Assembly (NCBI RefSeq): GCF_000224145.3
Contig: NW_004190409.2
Location: 1 to 30,525 of the forward strand
Direction of reading: 5' to 3'
DNA length: 30,525 bases
Origin: Ciona intestinalis
Lineage: Eukaryota > Chordata > Ascidiacea > Phlebobranchia > Cionidae
The position numbers and the translations under genes are program-made. Positions 1 to 9,779 of this stretch are shown here, piece by piece; within the stretch, counting starts at the first letter, position 1; every line of letters starts with the position of its first letter. The notes under the pieces were generated by a model. The model did no database searches, had not been told where the DNA came from, and saw nothing but the letters and a program-made list of their open reading frames with translations.

Positions 1-92
1 TAAAACAGTTGACTAATATTACCCGCATGTCAATGCTTGAGCTATGTAAATTTCTTTCGTGCTCAATCAATTGACTCCCTTTAAAACATAAC

Positions 93-580
93 GAATGAAT
101 GTTATTTATCCTGGCATGGCGGAGCAATGACAGTCGTTATAACACGGGTGTTTTATTTCATACACCTCGTGCCGCTTACAAGCTACCACGTATGTTATTT
201 ATTTATCCTGGCATGGCGGGGCAATGACAGTCGTTATAACACGGGTGCTCTGTTTCATACACCTTGTGCTCGCTTACGAGTTACCACGTATGTAACTCAT
301 TTATCCTGGCATGGCGGGGCAATGACAGTCGTTATAACACGAGTGTTCTGTTTCATACACCTTGTGGCTGCTTACAAGTTACCACGTATGTAATTTTGAG
401 GGCAATTGTCTTTCTTTACAGCTGACAATTTAAACAACCTATTAGTGACCACTGGGTTGAAGCAATTTTTGTTTTGTGTGACAATCATAAATGGTAGCCG
501 CAACGAGCCTTGAACACGTTACCTTGAGCTAAAGGCAGGGTGGTAGCCACTGCTCCACCGCGCTGGTATGCTTCGCTGCA
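93..580 (-). repeat. tRNA-derived SINE with three tandem ~97-bp body modules
   Basis: Three head-to-tail copies of a ~97-bp module occupy about 101-395; the shared block CCTGGCATGGCGG recurs at 110, 207 and 305. A tRNA-like segment at about 505-575, read on the minus strand, has a degenerate A box and a B-box-like GTGTTCAAGGC. A short GAATG-rich stretch lies at 91-101. Read on the minus strand the order is tRNA-like head, body modules, simple tail, which is a SINE layout. The same modules recur singly at 21205-21345, 25180-25258 and 29655-29760, and a related head at 15646-15710. The long open frame through the array comes from the repeat and is not taken as coding. Confidence 0.75.
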
Positions 581-1572
581 TAGACAAAAAGTATTCTAAA
601 AAAGTTCAGGTGCTGGAAAAAAATTGAATAAAAAGATCAAAGTCTATATCTTGTTTAAATCTTTTTTATTAAAACAAAAAGTATTTTTATTGCTGGAAGA
701 TCTTCCATATTCCACAAACTTCTCAAAGCTTATGGTCAAAAATATCAGCTATCCGGTATTGCACTGCACAATATATATGTTTGATATGTTATGAAGGTTT
801 TACACCAAACTTATTGGTCCTTAATGTATCCACGAACGCTTGTAGAATTCCTGGTTCACCGCATTCAACCGAATATCTTTAAAAAAAACTCAATTGGTCT
901 TACAAGAATCTTTTCGTACTTGACTGGTTTAGAACTGGAAGTTTTATTTGTTTAAAAATGTTACAAACCACCAATTAAGTGAATACTAACCAATTAACCA
1001 CCATATGGTATGAGAGGAAAACTGGCTTTTACCACTTTGTTACTTTATGACGACCTATATATCTTCAGTATATTGCGCATTTTAATGTAAGCACACTACG
1101 TAGAAAATTACACTCGTTATTTCTTAGAATAATAAATAAAACGTTTTCCGCATTAAACCAGTCGAGAAATCGCGTCCATAAGTTAAAACCACCTTTCCTA
1201 TACATTCCCGCTAATCTACTTGCCCCTACATAAGTTGCAACCGTCAAGCCAATCACCATGTTTGCTTATAACCAATAAAAACTTAGTGGGGAAACATTTG
1301 TTTACAGAAAAACTATAAACTTTCTTCTCTGAAAGAATTTCTTTGAATTTTCCTTTTACAACGTCAGAATATAAATAATAAAGCTATGAATCGTCAGATA
1401 AAACGAAAGTTTTAAATTTAACGATGAAGTTGTGTTAATGCGATTGCGACAAATGAGATAAATGCGTGTATGAGATTTCAGGGTTAGGGTGTTTACGTCT
1501 AATGTTTCAATTATATTATAAGATTATTTATTGGTAAATATTATTCCTGTTTTAGTAAGACAGTTGCAGAAC
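581..1572. other. Intergenic stretch before the first receptor copy
   Basis: No convincing gene is seen. A TATA-like TATAAATA lies at about 1370-1377, some 200 bp before the receptor start codon at 1573, so transcription may begin near 1400. A pyrimidine-rich tract ending in TTTTAG at about 1540-1556 could be a splice or trans-splice acceptor for the downstream gene. A 64-codon minus-strand frame at 1065-1259 has no recognisable domain. Confidence 0.4.
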
Positions 1573-3262
1573 ATGGATGTTAAAATGTGTGTGCTATTTG
1601 TTGTGTTACAACTCGTGTGGTTAATACGAGGGAATGAAGCTATGGATGATATCCGGTGTGATTTTGCGCCTGGTATTTCACTAAGAAGTCGAGAGCATGA
1701 GTTGCACTGTTGTGACAGCGTGGATAAAACATACAAGGAGATGTGGTATACTGGCGGATTTTATATAACACGATATCTGTCCATAATGAAGGACTGGAAC
1801 TGCAGTCAATATACAAAAGCGTGTCAGGATAAAGTTTTTGCAATGACCAGATTTAGTGAGTTAGTTTACCATTCCTTCTGCAACCACACCATGTTAGAGT
1901 AGAAATGCACAGATGTCGTTGTTGGGGTTGCAAACATTGAAGTTTCAAACCAAACTAACTGGACCACAATTGTTCAAACACTCGATTCATCTACGCTTAC
2001 ATTACAACAACTTAAACAACCTTGCGTTGAAATTGCTTTGTTTGAACAAGAAGGTTTTCATTTTGGAGATTTCCAAGAAGTCATTGCAGTAAATGTTCCG
2101 TTCTGTGGGTTCGCTTGGTGTGGATTTAATCAAGTCGCCATTAACCGATACCCTGTGTCTTCCTGGACCTGCCTTACAGAAAGGTAAATATGCATTGATA
2201 TTGTTTTGATGAAATAAAATTAAATGTTTTTATTCAAACAGATGCCAAACCAAGACCATCCTTACAACTGTTGTTATATCAGTCGCATCATTCCTCATCG
2301 TGTTTCTGAATGCCATCGTTATATTCGTTCTGGCGACAAACCAAAGTCTGCGTAAGAGTCAGTACATATACAAGATGTCGCTCGCCTTTGCTGATTTGAT
2401 TGTCGGTATATTCGTTTTACCAACTGTTCTCAGCAGCGTCTTGAAACTTTTAACGCACCAGATAAGTCCCGGTGAGCTTTACAATGTTACCAGTGTTTGG
2501 GAAATCAACAAATCAGTTACGATGAGGGGTATGGTTGGCAGCAGAGCGGATGCGACATCCCAATCGTACTTAAACTTTGTGGGTTTTGTCACAACTATAT
2601 CCTTAATGGCCAACGTATACTCAATGCTAGGCGCTGCATTAGACCAACTTTTATCAGTATTTAAACCACTGTGGCACCTGAAGCATAGAGCAATGCGCAT
2701 TGCAAAGTGGTGGTGTGCTATACTGTGGATAATTTGTGTTGTTTACGCAATCCTTCCAATTGTGGTTCCAGGTTGGAAATATTCTTTTGATGTTTCCCGG
2801 CTCGTCTTGGATGATTCCGAAACAAACATTACTTACATATTATTTCTGTTTACCCCACTAGTTTTAATGTGGGTTATCAACATTGCGACGTACTGTATTA
2901 CTCGTCAAAGGATTGCCACAATGCAACGTATGAATTCAACAAGTAGTAACCTCACAAATATGAATCGTCAATCCAGGTTGTTTAAAACTATTGCAATTAT
3001 TATTGGTGTGTTTACACTTAGTTTACTACCGATGGTACTTGTGGTTACCTTAATGCCGTTTATTCCGCATGTATCCGTGAACGAGCCGCAGAACCTTGTT
3101 GTGGAATCGGCGATTGCTTTCTTCTCAGCGGAGTACGTCGCCTTAATTATTTTTCTAACGAGCAGTCTATGGAACTTCTGGATTTATTATCGACGGAACC
3201 AAAACTTTAGAAATGCATTAACAAGTCTCATGTCAGGCGTAACTACGCGTGCAAGTGAATGA
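1573..3262 (+). pseudogene. Cys-rich-ectodomain 7TM receptor, copy 1, with in-frame stop
   Basis: Model: join(1573..2183, 2242..3262), intron 58 bp, phase 2. The ATG at 1573 opens a signal peptide (MDVKMCVLFVVLQLVWLIRG). The ectodomain follows the pattern of copies 2 and 3 (Cys at 29, 46, 47, then WNC, C, FC, KC, PC, FC, WC, WTC). Codon 110 is TAG (1900-1902) where both paralogues have Ser; the frame stays open afterwards to a natural stop at 3260-3262. Exon 2 encodes seven hydrophobic helices with LN in TM1, ADL in TM2 and SLWNFWIYY in TM7. The TM3 end reads LDQLL instead of DRL/DRM, so the G-protein-contacting arginine is missing. The C-tail stops about 20 residues after TM7, whereas its neighbours have long tails. 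ATTAAA lies near 3323. I infer a decaying paralogue; a nonsense allele or a sequencing error at 1901 is possible, although the other losses argue for decay. Confidence 0.75.
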
Positions 3263-3427
3263 ACCTCAAACACAACAGCCGTGGTGTGGTTTACGTCAGT
3301 CTACATTTGGAAACATTTTAATATTAAAGCCAACAGTTAAATTAGTTTTTTGTTGCACAATTACTTTCATTTAGGGTCAAATACAAATATTACTTTCTTC
3401 GCTGATTTATTTTAAAACAAATGTAAA

Positions 3428-3623
3428 TAGTAGGGTTGGGGAAGATGGGACACCATTTTACCTATATTTTCCCGTTCCATTCGGAAATAAACAAAAAAAA
3501 AACAGTCAAAGAATTATAAAACCGTATCTTCACGACTCCCATAAACCATTGTAAATTGTTTAAAACACGATCCGAATACTTGGATACTATGTGTCAAAGG
3601 TGTCCGGTTTCCCCACAGTACTA
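3428..3623. repeat. MITE-like inverted-repeat element, copy a
   Basis: A ~196-bp unit begins TAGTAGGGTTGGGGAAGATG and ends with an imperfect inverse (GGTGTCC...CCCCACAGTACTA), giving terminal inverted repeats of about 26 bp. TA lies at both ends. The interior matches a second copy at 18592-18786, and a left end alone occurs at 20452-20490. It is non-coding and is likely a non-autonomous DNA transposon derivative. Confidence 0.7.
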
Positions 3624-3631
3624 TATGTTTT

Positions 3632-3750
3632 AACTGCAAGCGTGTTTTAACACATGTTGTTTTGTTGCTAGATCTTATCTTTTCGTTTATCATGTTTCTA
3701 AATGCTGGCCATCGTAATCGTAGAGACAAAAAAAGTTATTATTATATTAC
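3632..3750 (+). repeat. Short dispersed repeat with TTA-rich tail, copy a
   Basis: A ~115-bp segment beginning AAGCGTGTTTTAACA and ending AGAGACAAA followed by a TTATTA-rich run. It aligns with 11690-11812, which ends in (TTA)n. A simple-sequence tail at one end suggests a retroposed SINE-like element. No A/B box was clear. The rest of 3751-4078 shows nothing recognisable. Confidence 0.55.
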
Positions 3751-4073
3751 TGTTTTTATATAAATATATAAACATACAAAGTTATTTAAGTAAGCTTGTG
3801 TTTATACCAAGAAATGGATCAAAACAAAACGATGAGAATTTATCGTTTTATAAGTATATACGTCATAACGCAATAGCTGTGCTGAATATACGAAACGTGC
3901 TCGGAGTGAAACAGATCTTTATCATAGCACTTAGTCATCCCATGTTCGTTTCCTTTGGTGAGATGAATCACAGTAAGAATTGAATACGCAAAGTGTTGCT
4001 TCATACATTCACTAACTGGAAAGTTATAACACAGCATAACAAAGAGAGTAAAAAGATGTCGGTTTAAAATGAT

Positions 4074-4091
4074 TTTATTTTTTAATTACAG
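4074..4091 (+). promoter_or_regulatory. Candidate (trans-)splice acceptor before receptor copy 2
   Basis: A T-rich tract ending TTTTTTAATTACAG lies immediately before AGGA and the ATG at 4096. No donor for a cis intron is obvious upstream. In ascidians an unpaired AG of this kind marks the end of an outron removed by spliced-leader trans-splicing. It decides the start: the in-frame ATG at 4069 would fall inside the removed segment. A cis-spliced 5' UTR intron is the alternative. Confidence 0.5.
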
Positions 4092-4095
4092 AGGA

Positions 4096-6403
4096 ATGCA
4101 AGCACAAGGTATAACATTAAGTTTTGTAAGCGTCGTTTTGTTGCTACTACGATGTGCCGAGACAGATTCAAATGTAACATCGTCTACTTTGGAACAAAGC
4201 ACGAACCTAACGGGCAATATGTCGGCAACCACCCCGCTGTTAACGAACAACACATTAGGAGACATACCATGTAACTACGCACCAGGGATCACGGTAGGAA
4301 ATAGAACAAGAGTTTTGCAGTGCTGTCAAGTGAGGGTGAAGGCTTATCGTTTGTTTTGGTCAAACGGAAATGAATTTCTTACCCGATATCTCGAAACATT
4401 GAGTGAATGGAGTTGCCCACAGTTTGAAGAGGAATGTCGAAACAAGACCTACAACTTCCATCCGTACGCTACTCTTGTATATAGTTACTTCTGCAACAAG
4501 AACACATTTGAATCAACCTGTTATGACACATTGGCTTCCACACTACAGAAGACACACATGCCAACCAACCAAACCACTAATTATACACGAAACAACTGGT
4601 CACATCTCATCAAACAACTTCGTAATGCATCGCTATCCATTCAAGAAGCCCTTCATCCTTGCATACAAGTTGCCATGTATGAAGCAACTAAACATAACTT
4701 TGGTGAATTTCAAGAAATGGTTAGTGTTGACGTTCCCACATGCGGGGTTGTGTGGTGTGGGTTCAACGCAAGTTTAACTCGAAGTGGGATCTCTCCATGG
4801 TCATGCATGCCTATAGGGTAAGTTCGTGCATTCCACATTTGTGTAGCTTATATAATATGCTGTATATACTTTCAGGTGTCGCTCTGGTATCACCGTTATT
4901 ATAGTAATTTGCATCCTATTTGCCATTTTCATCACCATGGGCAATATTCTTATACTTGCTGTAATATGGAGAACCCCGGCACTTCACCACAGCCAGTCCG
5001 TTTACAAATTCTCCATCGCTTTATCCGACTTCTTAATCGGAGCCATTGTCTTTCCAGCATCTGCTAATTCTATATTAATGCTGGTAAAGACACCATACAT
5101 GCTTGGTGAAGAACAAACTGTGTTCGGTTACTCGGTTGTGGATGGCTCGCCAAGCTCGGTACAAGGGCGTGGGATACGGAATCAATTCACCGAAATATTT
5201 GCAGTATCATATTTGTCATTTTTGGGCTTTTTTACGACGGTGGGAATCGCAGTATCTGTTTACACACTGACTGCTGCTGGAGTTGATCGTCTTATCGCTG
5301 TTTACCGGCCACTACGCTACCGGAAGGACAGAGCAAAAATGTTTGCCAAACGAATATGTGTCGTTATTTGGATAGTAACAATAATATGTGGTAGTTTGCC
5401 GCTTTACGTTTCATCACTCAGATATTCACTAATTGCATCCTTCCTCGTTTCGTCGGCTGGCACCGGCGCTCTAATCTTATACATTATTGCGTTTGCTCTA
5501 CCAGTTGTGGCAATGTGGATTATTAGTGTTGCTACGTTCCATATGACCAGGAAACACGCCATGGCAAGCAGTCATTTAACGTCAGATTCTAAAAAAAAAT
5601 CTCGTTCAATTGAAACCCGATTGGCGCGAACTTTATCCATTATGGTCGGCGTGTTCACACTTAACCTGGTGCCCGCAGCAATCGTTACAATCGCAACCTT
5701 CCTAACGGTAAGTGTGTATTACAATTTACCGGAATACCTTGACGTATCAGGAGCATCAGTCTTTATCGCGTTTGAGTTTTTCTCCTTTATGATTCTGGCA
5801 AGCAACAGTTTGTGGAACTTCTTTATTTACAATGCACGGAACACGGAGTTCAAAGCAGCTTTAAAGAAACAATGTAAGGAAGCGGCGAAGAAAACTGGAG
5901 CAGCTGATTGTTGGTTGACAACGTTGGGTTGTGCGCAACAAGTCGCACACGATGGCCGACGTAGATTATCCTCCATACCAAACCTCGCCCTTTCAAGCGC
6001 CGCTGGCCGCAAAAAAAGTTCATCTGGTGACGTCACTGCTATGACGAAGTTTTCCAGCACGGCAAAATCTGAAGCTTTGTCTTCGGGGGGAACGTCAGCC
6101 TTCCGATCAACTGCAGGCTCTACAACTGAATTAAAAACCGAAAAAAACAAAAGCACCGAAACAGCTGTTGCAAGTCAATCGTCATCGGAAATAAAACCTT
6201 ATCAGCCGATCTACGAGAAGAAGAAAGGACTACAAAAACAACAGAAGGAAACAAAGGAAGATAAAGTGACGGATGACTCGATATTTCAATCCTTCGCGAT
6301 TAATTGCAACGCTGACCGACTATTGGTGTCTGTGGTTGATAATATTGAAGATGAAATTATTGAATTGGATGACGAAGGGAAGGTGGTGACAAGTCCAGTG
6401 TAA
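4096..6403 (+). CDS. Rhodopsin-like 7TM receptor with Cys-rich ectodomain, copy 2
   Basis: Model: join(4096..4817, 4876..6403), 749 aa; 58-bp intron, phase 2, donor GTAAGT, acceptor TTTCAG. Signal peptide is about residues 1-21. An S/T/N-rich stalk with N-glycosylation sequons runs to residue 58. The ectodomain (59-242) has cysteines at 59, 76, 77, 107, 114, 133, 142, 189, 216, 221, 237 and 242. Seven helices run from about 245 to 560: GN in TM1, LSD in TM2, VDRLIAVYRP after TM3 (Arg379), SNSLWNFFIY in TM7. There is no Cys at the top of TM3 or in ECL2, so the usual extracellular disulfide is absent, and TM6 lacks CWxP. ECL1 is long (~40 residues). The ~190-residue tail is rich in Ser, Thr and Lys, with RRRLSSIPNL and a distal block shared with copy 3. 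ATTAAA is near 6514. Probably a plasma-membrane receptor; ligand and G protein are unknown. The ectodomain's cysteine density and WxCPQF...C spacing recall Frizzled/folate-receptor-type CRDs, but only loosely. Confidence 0.85.
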
Positions 6404-6895
6404 CTGACTCATTAATGAAACGTACAGTTTATATTCCAACATGGTGTGTTTAAACCGATTTGTTCTGTATTTGAGGAATTATTTTTTGTGCAACAGGCAA
6501 ACGTATAAAGATCAATTAAACCATAGGTTGGAAGATTGCTGTTTACTTTATAAATGACGCAAACAAACTTTCTGATTAAATATATTTCGTAGCAACCACG
6601 AAACGATGCAACTAATGCAGCAATTTAAGGGAAATTATATTAAGCTGACGTCATGTTTCATAATCGTGCACGAGTAACACTTGTAAATGGAAACCAAATC
6701 CAAAATAAAACGACAGCTATTTTGGTTTAAATTTATCATAAAATGACTAGAAAATAGATTTCCGTCTAGGGTCAGATATTTTAATGGTTACTTACAGTGT
6801 ATAAATATCACGACCAGCATAAAAAGAATCTTTTAAACATACTGAAAGAAAACGTCATTTAAAAGCTGACTTAAGTTACAGTAAAAGGCAGCTTG
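6404..6895. other. Spacer between receptor copies 2 and 3
   Basis: No gene or recognised repeat is seen. The distance (over 600 bp from stop to next ATG) is too large for an ascidian-type operon, so each receptor copy probably has its own promoter. Confidence 0.4.
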
Positions 6896-6903
6896 TGGGA
6901 TTA

Positions 6904-7022
6904 TATATAAATACCAAAAAACGGTGCTTATATATAGTTCGCTGGTAAGACTCTCTGTAAGAATTTATTACGTCCTGTTGTAAAGGCTGTTGTTTATGTT
7001 TTGTTGCTGTTGTGTGGTACAG
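6904..7022 (+). promoter_or_regulatory. TATA box and 5' leader of receptor copy 3
   Basis: TATATAAATA lies at 6904-6913. A splice donor-like CTG|GTAAGA follows at 6944/6945, and a T-rich tract ending GTGGTACAG stops at 7022, three bases before the ATG at 7026. This allows either a tiny 5' UTR exon plus a ~78-bp intron, or an outron with trans-splicing at 7022. Confidence 0.45.
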
Positions 7023-7025
7023 AAG

Positions 7026-9115
7026 ATGTGGAACACAGTGTTATACGTAGTTTTATTCTGTAGTGTGAGTGTTGCAGCAGCTGAAAACATCAGCTTGTTT
7101 TACAACGAAGGTCAATTGAATCAAAGTTCGATTTCGTCATGCATCGCAATATCCCAAGTGGTCACCTCAAGCTTACCCAACATTGACCGCATCCGATGCT
7201 GCAATGACACAGTTACCGTTTACAATCGGAATTGGTCGACTGGCCGATTTTTCCTCACCACTTTCCTTCACGTCTTGGCAGCTTTAGAATGCCCACAGTT
7301 CCAAAGTATATGCGAGAGAAAAACTTTCGTTTTCGATCATTTTTCTGCCCTGGTGTATGAGCGATATTGCGACACAAAAAATCTCGAGTCCTCATGTACG
7401 GAAATACTTAATAATACTATAAGTGTCGCAATGCCTCATACTGCAGCTGTCCTACGACAAAACAGGATACCAGTTTACACAGAACAACTAACTACATTTG
7501 CTCCAGTTACAGGACCTTTAGCTACCCGACACCATTCTCCTTCCTGGTTGAGATTAGTTAAACAACTTGGAAATACGAATCTAACGCTTAAACAAAGTTT
7601 GCAGCCGTGTGTACAAGTCGCAACATACGAAGCAGAAACAAAACTCGGTAACTTCATGGAAATTCTAACGTTTAGTATTCCAACATGCGGCGTGATCTGG
7701 TGCGGGTTTAACAAACGTTTGGTCGATCATTTTGCGATATCGGCATGGGATTGCATGCCAGAGAGGTAATTAAAACATATTGATTTATTTGGTTATGAAT
7801 GTAACCATAATTATATTACAGATGCAGACCGGCTGTTGTATTTATACTTTGGCTTTGTTTACTCCTTGCTGTGACAATCTCTGCTTTAAACTCCACCATT
7901 ATTCTGGTGTACGGGATGAACCCTCGTCTCAGGAACAGCCAAGCTATTTATAAAATATCGCTGGCGGTTGCCGATCTTATAGCTGGTGTTATAATCCTGC
8001 CGACTGCAATAAGCACACTGTACAGACAAATATGGACACCTTATCAAAGTGGCAGCATTGAAAATGTTACAATTGTTCATCAGAACGTCACATTCTCCAC
8101 CTACAGAAGCGACCCAGTCTACCAACTAGAAATCCAATTTCCCTATTCCTATCGATACTTTGTGGGATTTTTCACTAGTCTTTCATTCTCTGTTTCAATT
8201 TACATCTTGAATATTGCTGGGTTTGACCGCATGATGGCGGTATACAAACCACTTCATTACAAGAAAGAAGATGCGCGGATCTTGGCGACGAAAGCTTCAA
8301 TCGGTGTCTGGTTCGTTGCGTCAATGTTTTCCCTGCTCCCAATATTTACAGATAAGATGAATTATGTTCCTGGTGTTTCCTTTTTAATGCACATGGAGGG
8401 GCAGATTGGGACGGTCATTTATTTAACTGGTTTGTTACTTCCAGTCATCAGTATGTGGGTGATCAGTATTGCTACATTTTGCTACGCAAGAAAACACAAG
8501 TTCCGTGATCGCCATTTAAGTGGTAACAGGAATGACAAAGGTAGTTTAGAAGTACGTCTTGCTCGTACCTTGGTGATCATGGTTGGCATGTTCAGCATCA
8601 GCCTTCTACCGATCGTTACCATAATTTGTTGCCAGATGTTTCTACCATCCATTCATAATACGTCACCAAGGGATTTTAACGTTGACGACGCAACAGCTTC
8701 CAACACAGCAGAGTTTTTTGGAACTTTAGTCCTCGTGTGCAACAGCTTGTGGAACTTCTTCATTTATAGCTATCGTGACAATAGATTTAAAAAAGCGTTA
8801 AAAGTGTTGTTTATACAAGGTTGTTGTGATTGTAGAATTGCTTCTTGGTGGGGCAGAATAACATCCAACATTCGCCACACGCGTAAAAGACTTTCAATGC
8901 CAAGTTTAACATTCACAAGAACCAGCCAACACACACGAAAGAAAAGTTTGCCAACTGTTGAATTAGTGCCGCTACCAAGTACCTCGCAAAACCCAAGTGA
9001 ATCCAACAACAGTTACCACTTGACCGGGTTCGACTCTTTTAAGATTAACGTTCAATCAGACAAGTTCCGGTTATCCGTCCTAAATCATCTCAATATCCAT
9101 GATGGCAGTAAATAA
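7026..9115 (+). CDS. Rhodopsin-like 7TM receptor with Cys-rich ectodomain, copy 3
   Basis: Model: join(7026..7765, 7822..9115), 677 aa; 56-bp intron, phase 2, at the same site as in the other copies. Start chosen at 7026 because a strong acceptor ends at 7022 and the protein then opens with a signal peptide (MWNTVLYVVLFCSVSVAAAE). The ectodomain repeats the family pattern (IRCCND, LECPQFQSIC, RYCDTKNLESSC, LQPCVQVA, PTCGVIWCGF, AWDCMPERC) with a ~25-residue insert before PC. In the 7TM part, LN marks TM1, VADL TM2, GFDRMMAVYKP TM3 and NSLWNFFIY TM7. Cys is absent at the TM3 top and in ECL2, and TM6 lacks CWxP. The tail carries RKRLSMPSL and a distal FDSFKINVQSD block matching copy 2. Likely a surface receptor; ligand unknown. 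AATAAA overlaps the stop codon (9111-9116). Nothing in the sequence assigns it to a named receptor subfamily. Confidence 0.85.
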
Positions 9116-9771
9116 ATATTGTTCGCAAGATTTAAAGCCCTATGTCCTTCCATATTTTGACCCCTTTCGGCAGGATGATATTCGCATACTGTGGATGGCT
9201 GGCATGCTTTATCACAGTAAATGAAAGACAAACTACCAACGTGTGAAGTACTACATATACAAAACTAAAAAATTCCATTTCCACTTGTGTTAATTTGTTT
9301 CCAGGTTTTGTTGTCTTATTTTTACTTGTTGTTGGTTTTTGTAACAATATATTCAACTAAATATATCCCCAAATAATTTATTATGCTAATAGAAGTGTCA
9401 TTGAATATAAGTTGGGGTGATACGTCACCCTAGTTACCCCTAATGATACGCCTATGCACCTATGACATATAGATAACAAAGGAATAACACCAACATATAG
9501 TATTATACATAAACTGTACAAACACAGCAGTTCAAATAACCAACAAACAAATAAAAAAACATGAACATATGTAGGTTATACTTAACTTAAATGTAAAACA
9601 TTGCAAAGAAGGAAAATTCCATCTCCTAGCTTTAGTTTAACATACACTTGTTCTAATACCTTCTGCCACTGAAAGAATAAACTCAAGTTTAAAAATGTCA
9701 ACTTTGTACACAACATACGTGTAAGTACCAACGGTCAGTGTTTATAGTTTTCAAAGTGGCCAAAATACACC
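9116..9771. other. Intergenic, no gene seen
   Basis: AT-rich sequence with no supported exon. A small imperfect palindrome, GGGGTGATACGTCACCCT, occurs near 9414-9431; its meaning is unknown. Confidence 0.35.
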
Positions 9772-9779
9772 AGGCCTAG

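Noticed and set aside
127..393. 88-codon open frame in the left-end repeat
   Set aside because: It is the translation of three tandem repeat modules, with repeated peptide segments and no gene context.
1065..1259. 64-codon minus-strand frame starting MVIGLTVATYVGAS
   Set aside because: Looks protein-like at first, but no family match, no partner exon and no convincing donor were found.
4069..4095. In-frame ATG at 4069 as the start of receptor copy 2
   Set aside because: It lies within the T-rich tract before the acceptor ending at 4091; starting at 4096 gives a normal signal peptide.
5827..6156. 109-codon antisense frame
   Set aside because: Shadow of the Ser/Lys-rich receptor tail on the opposite strand.
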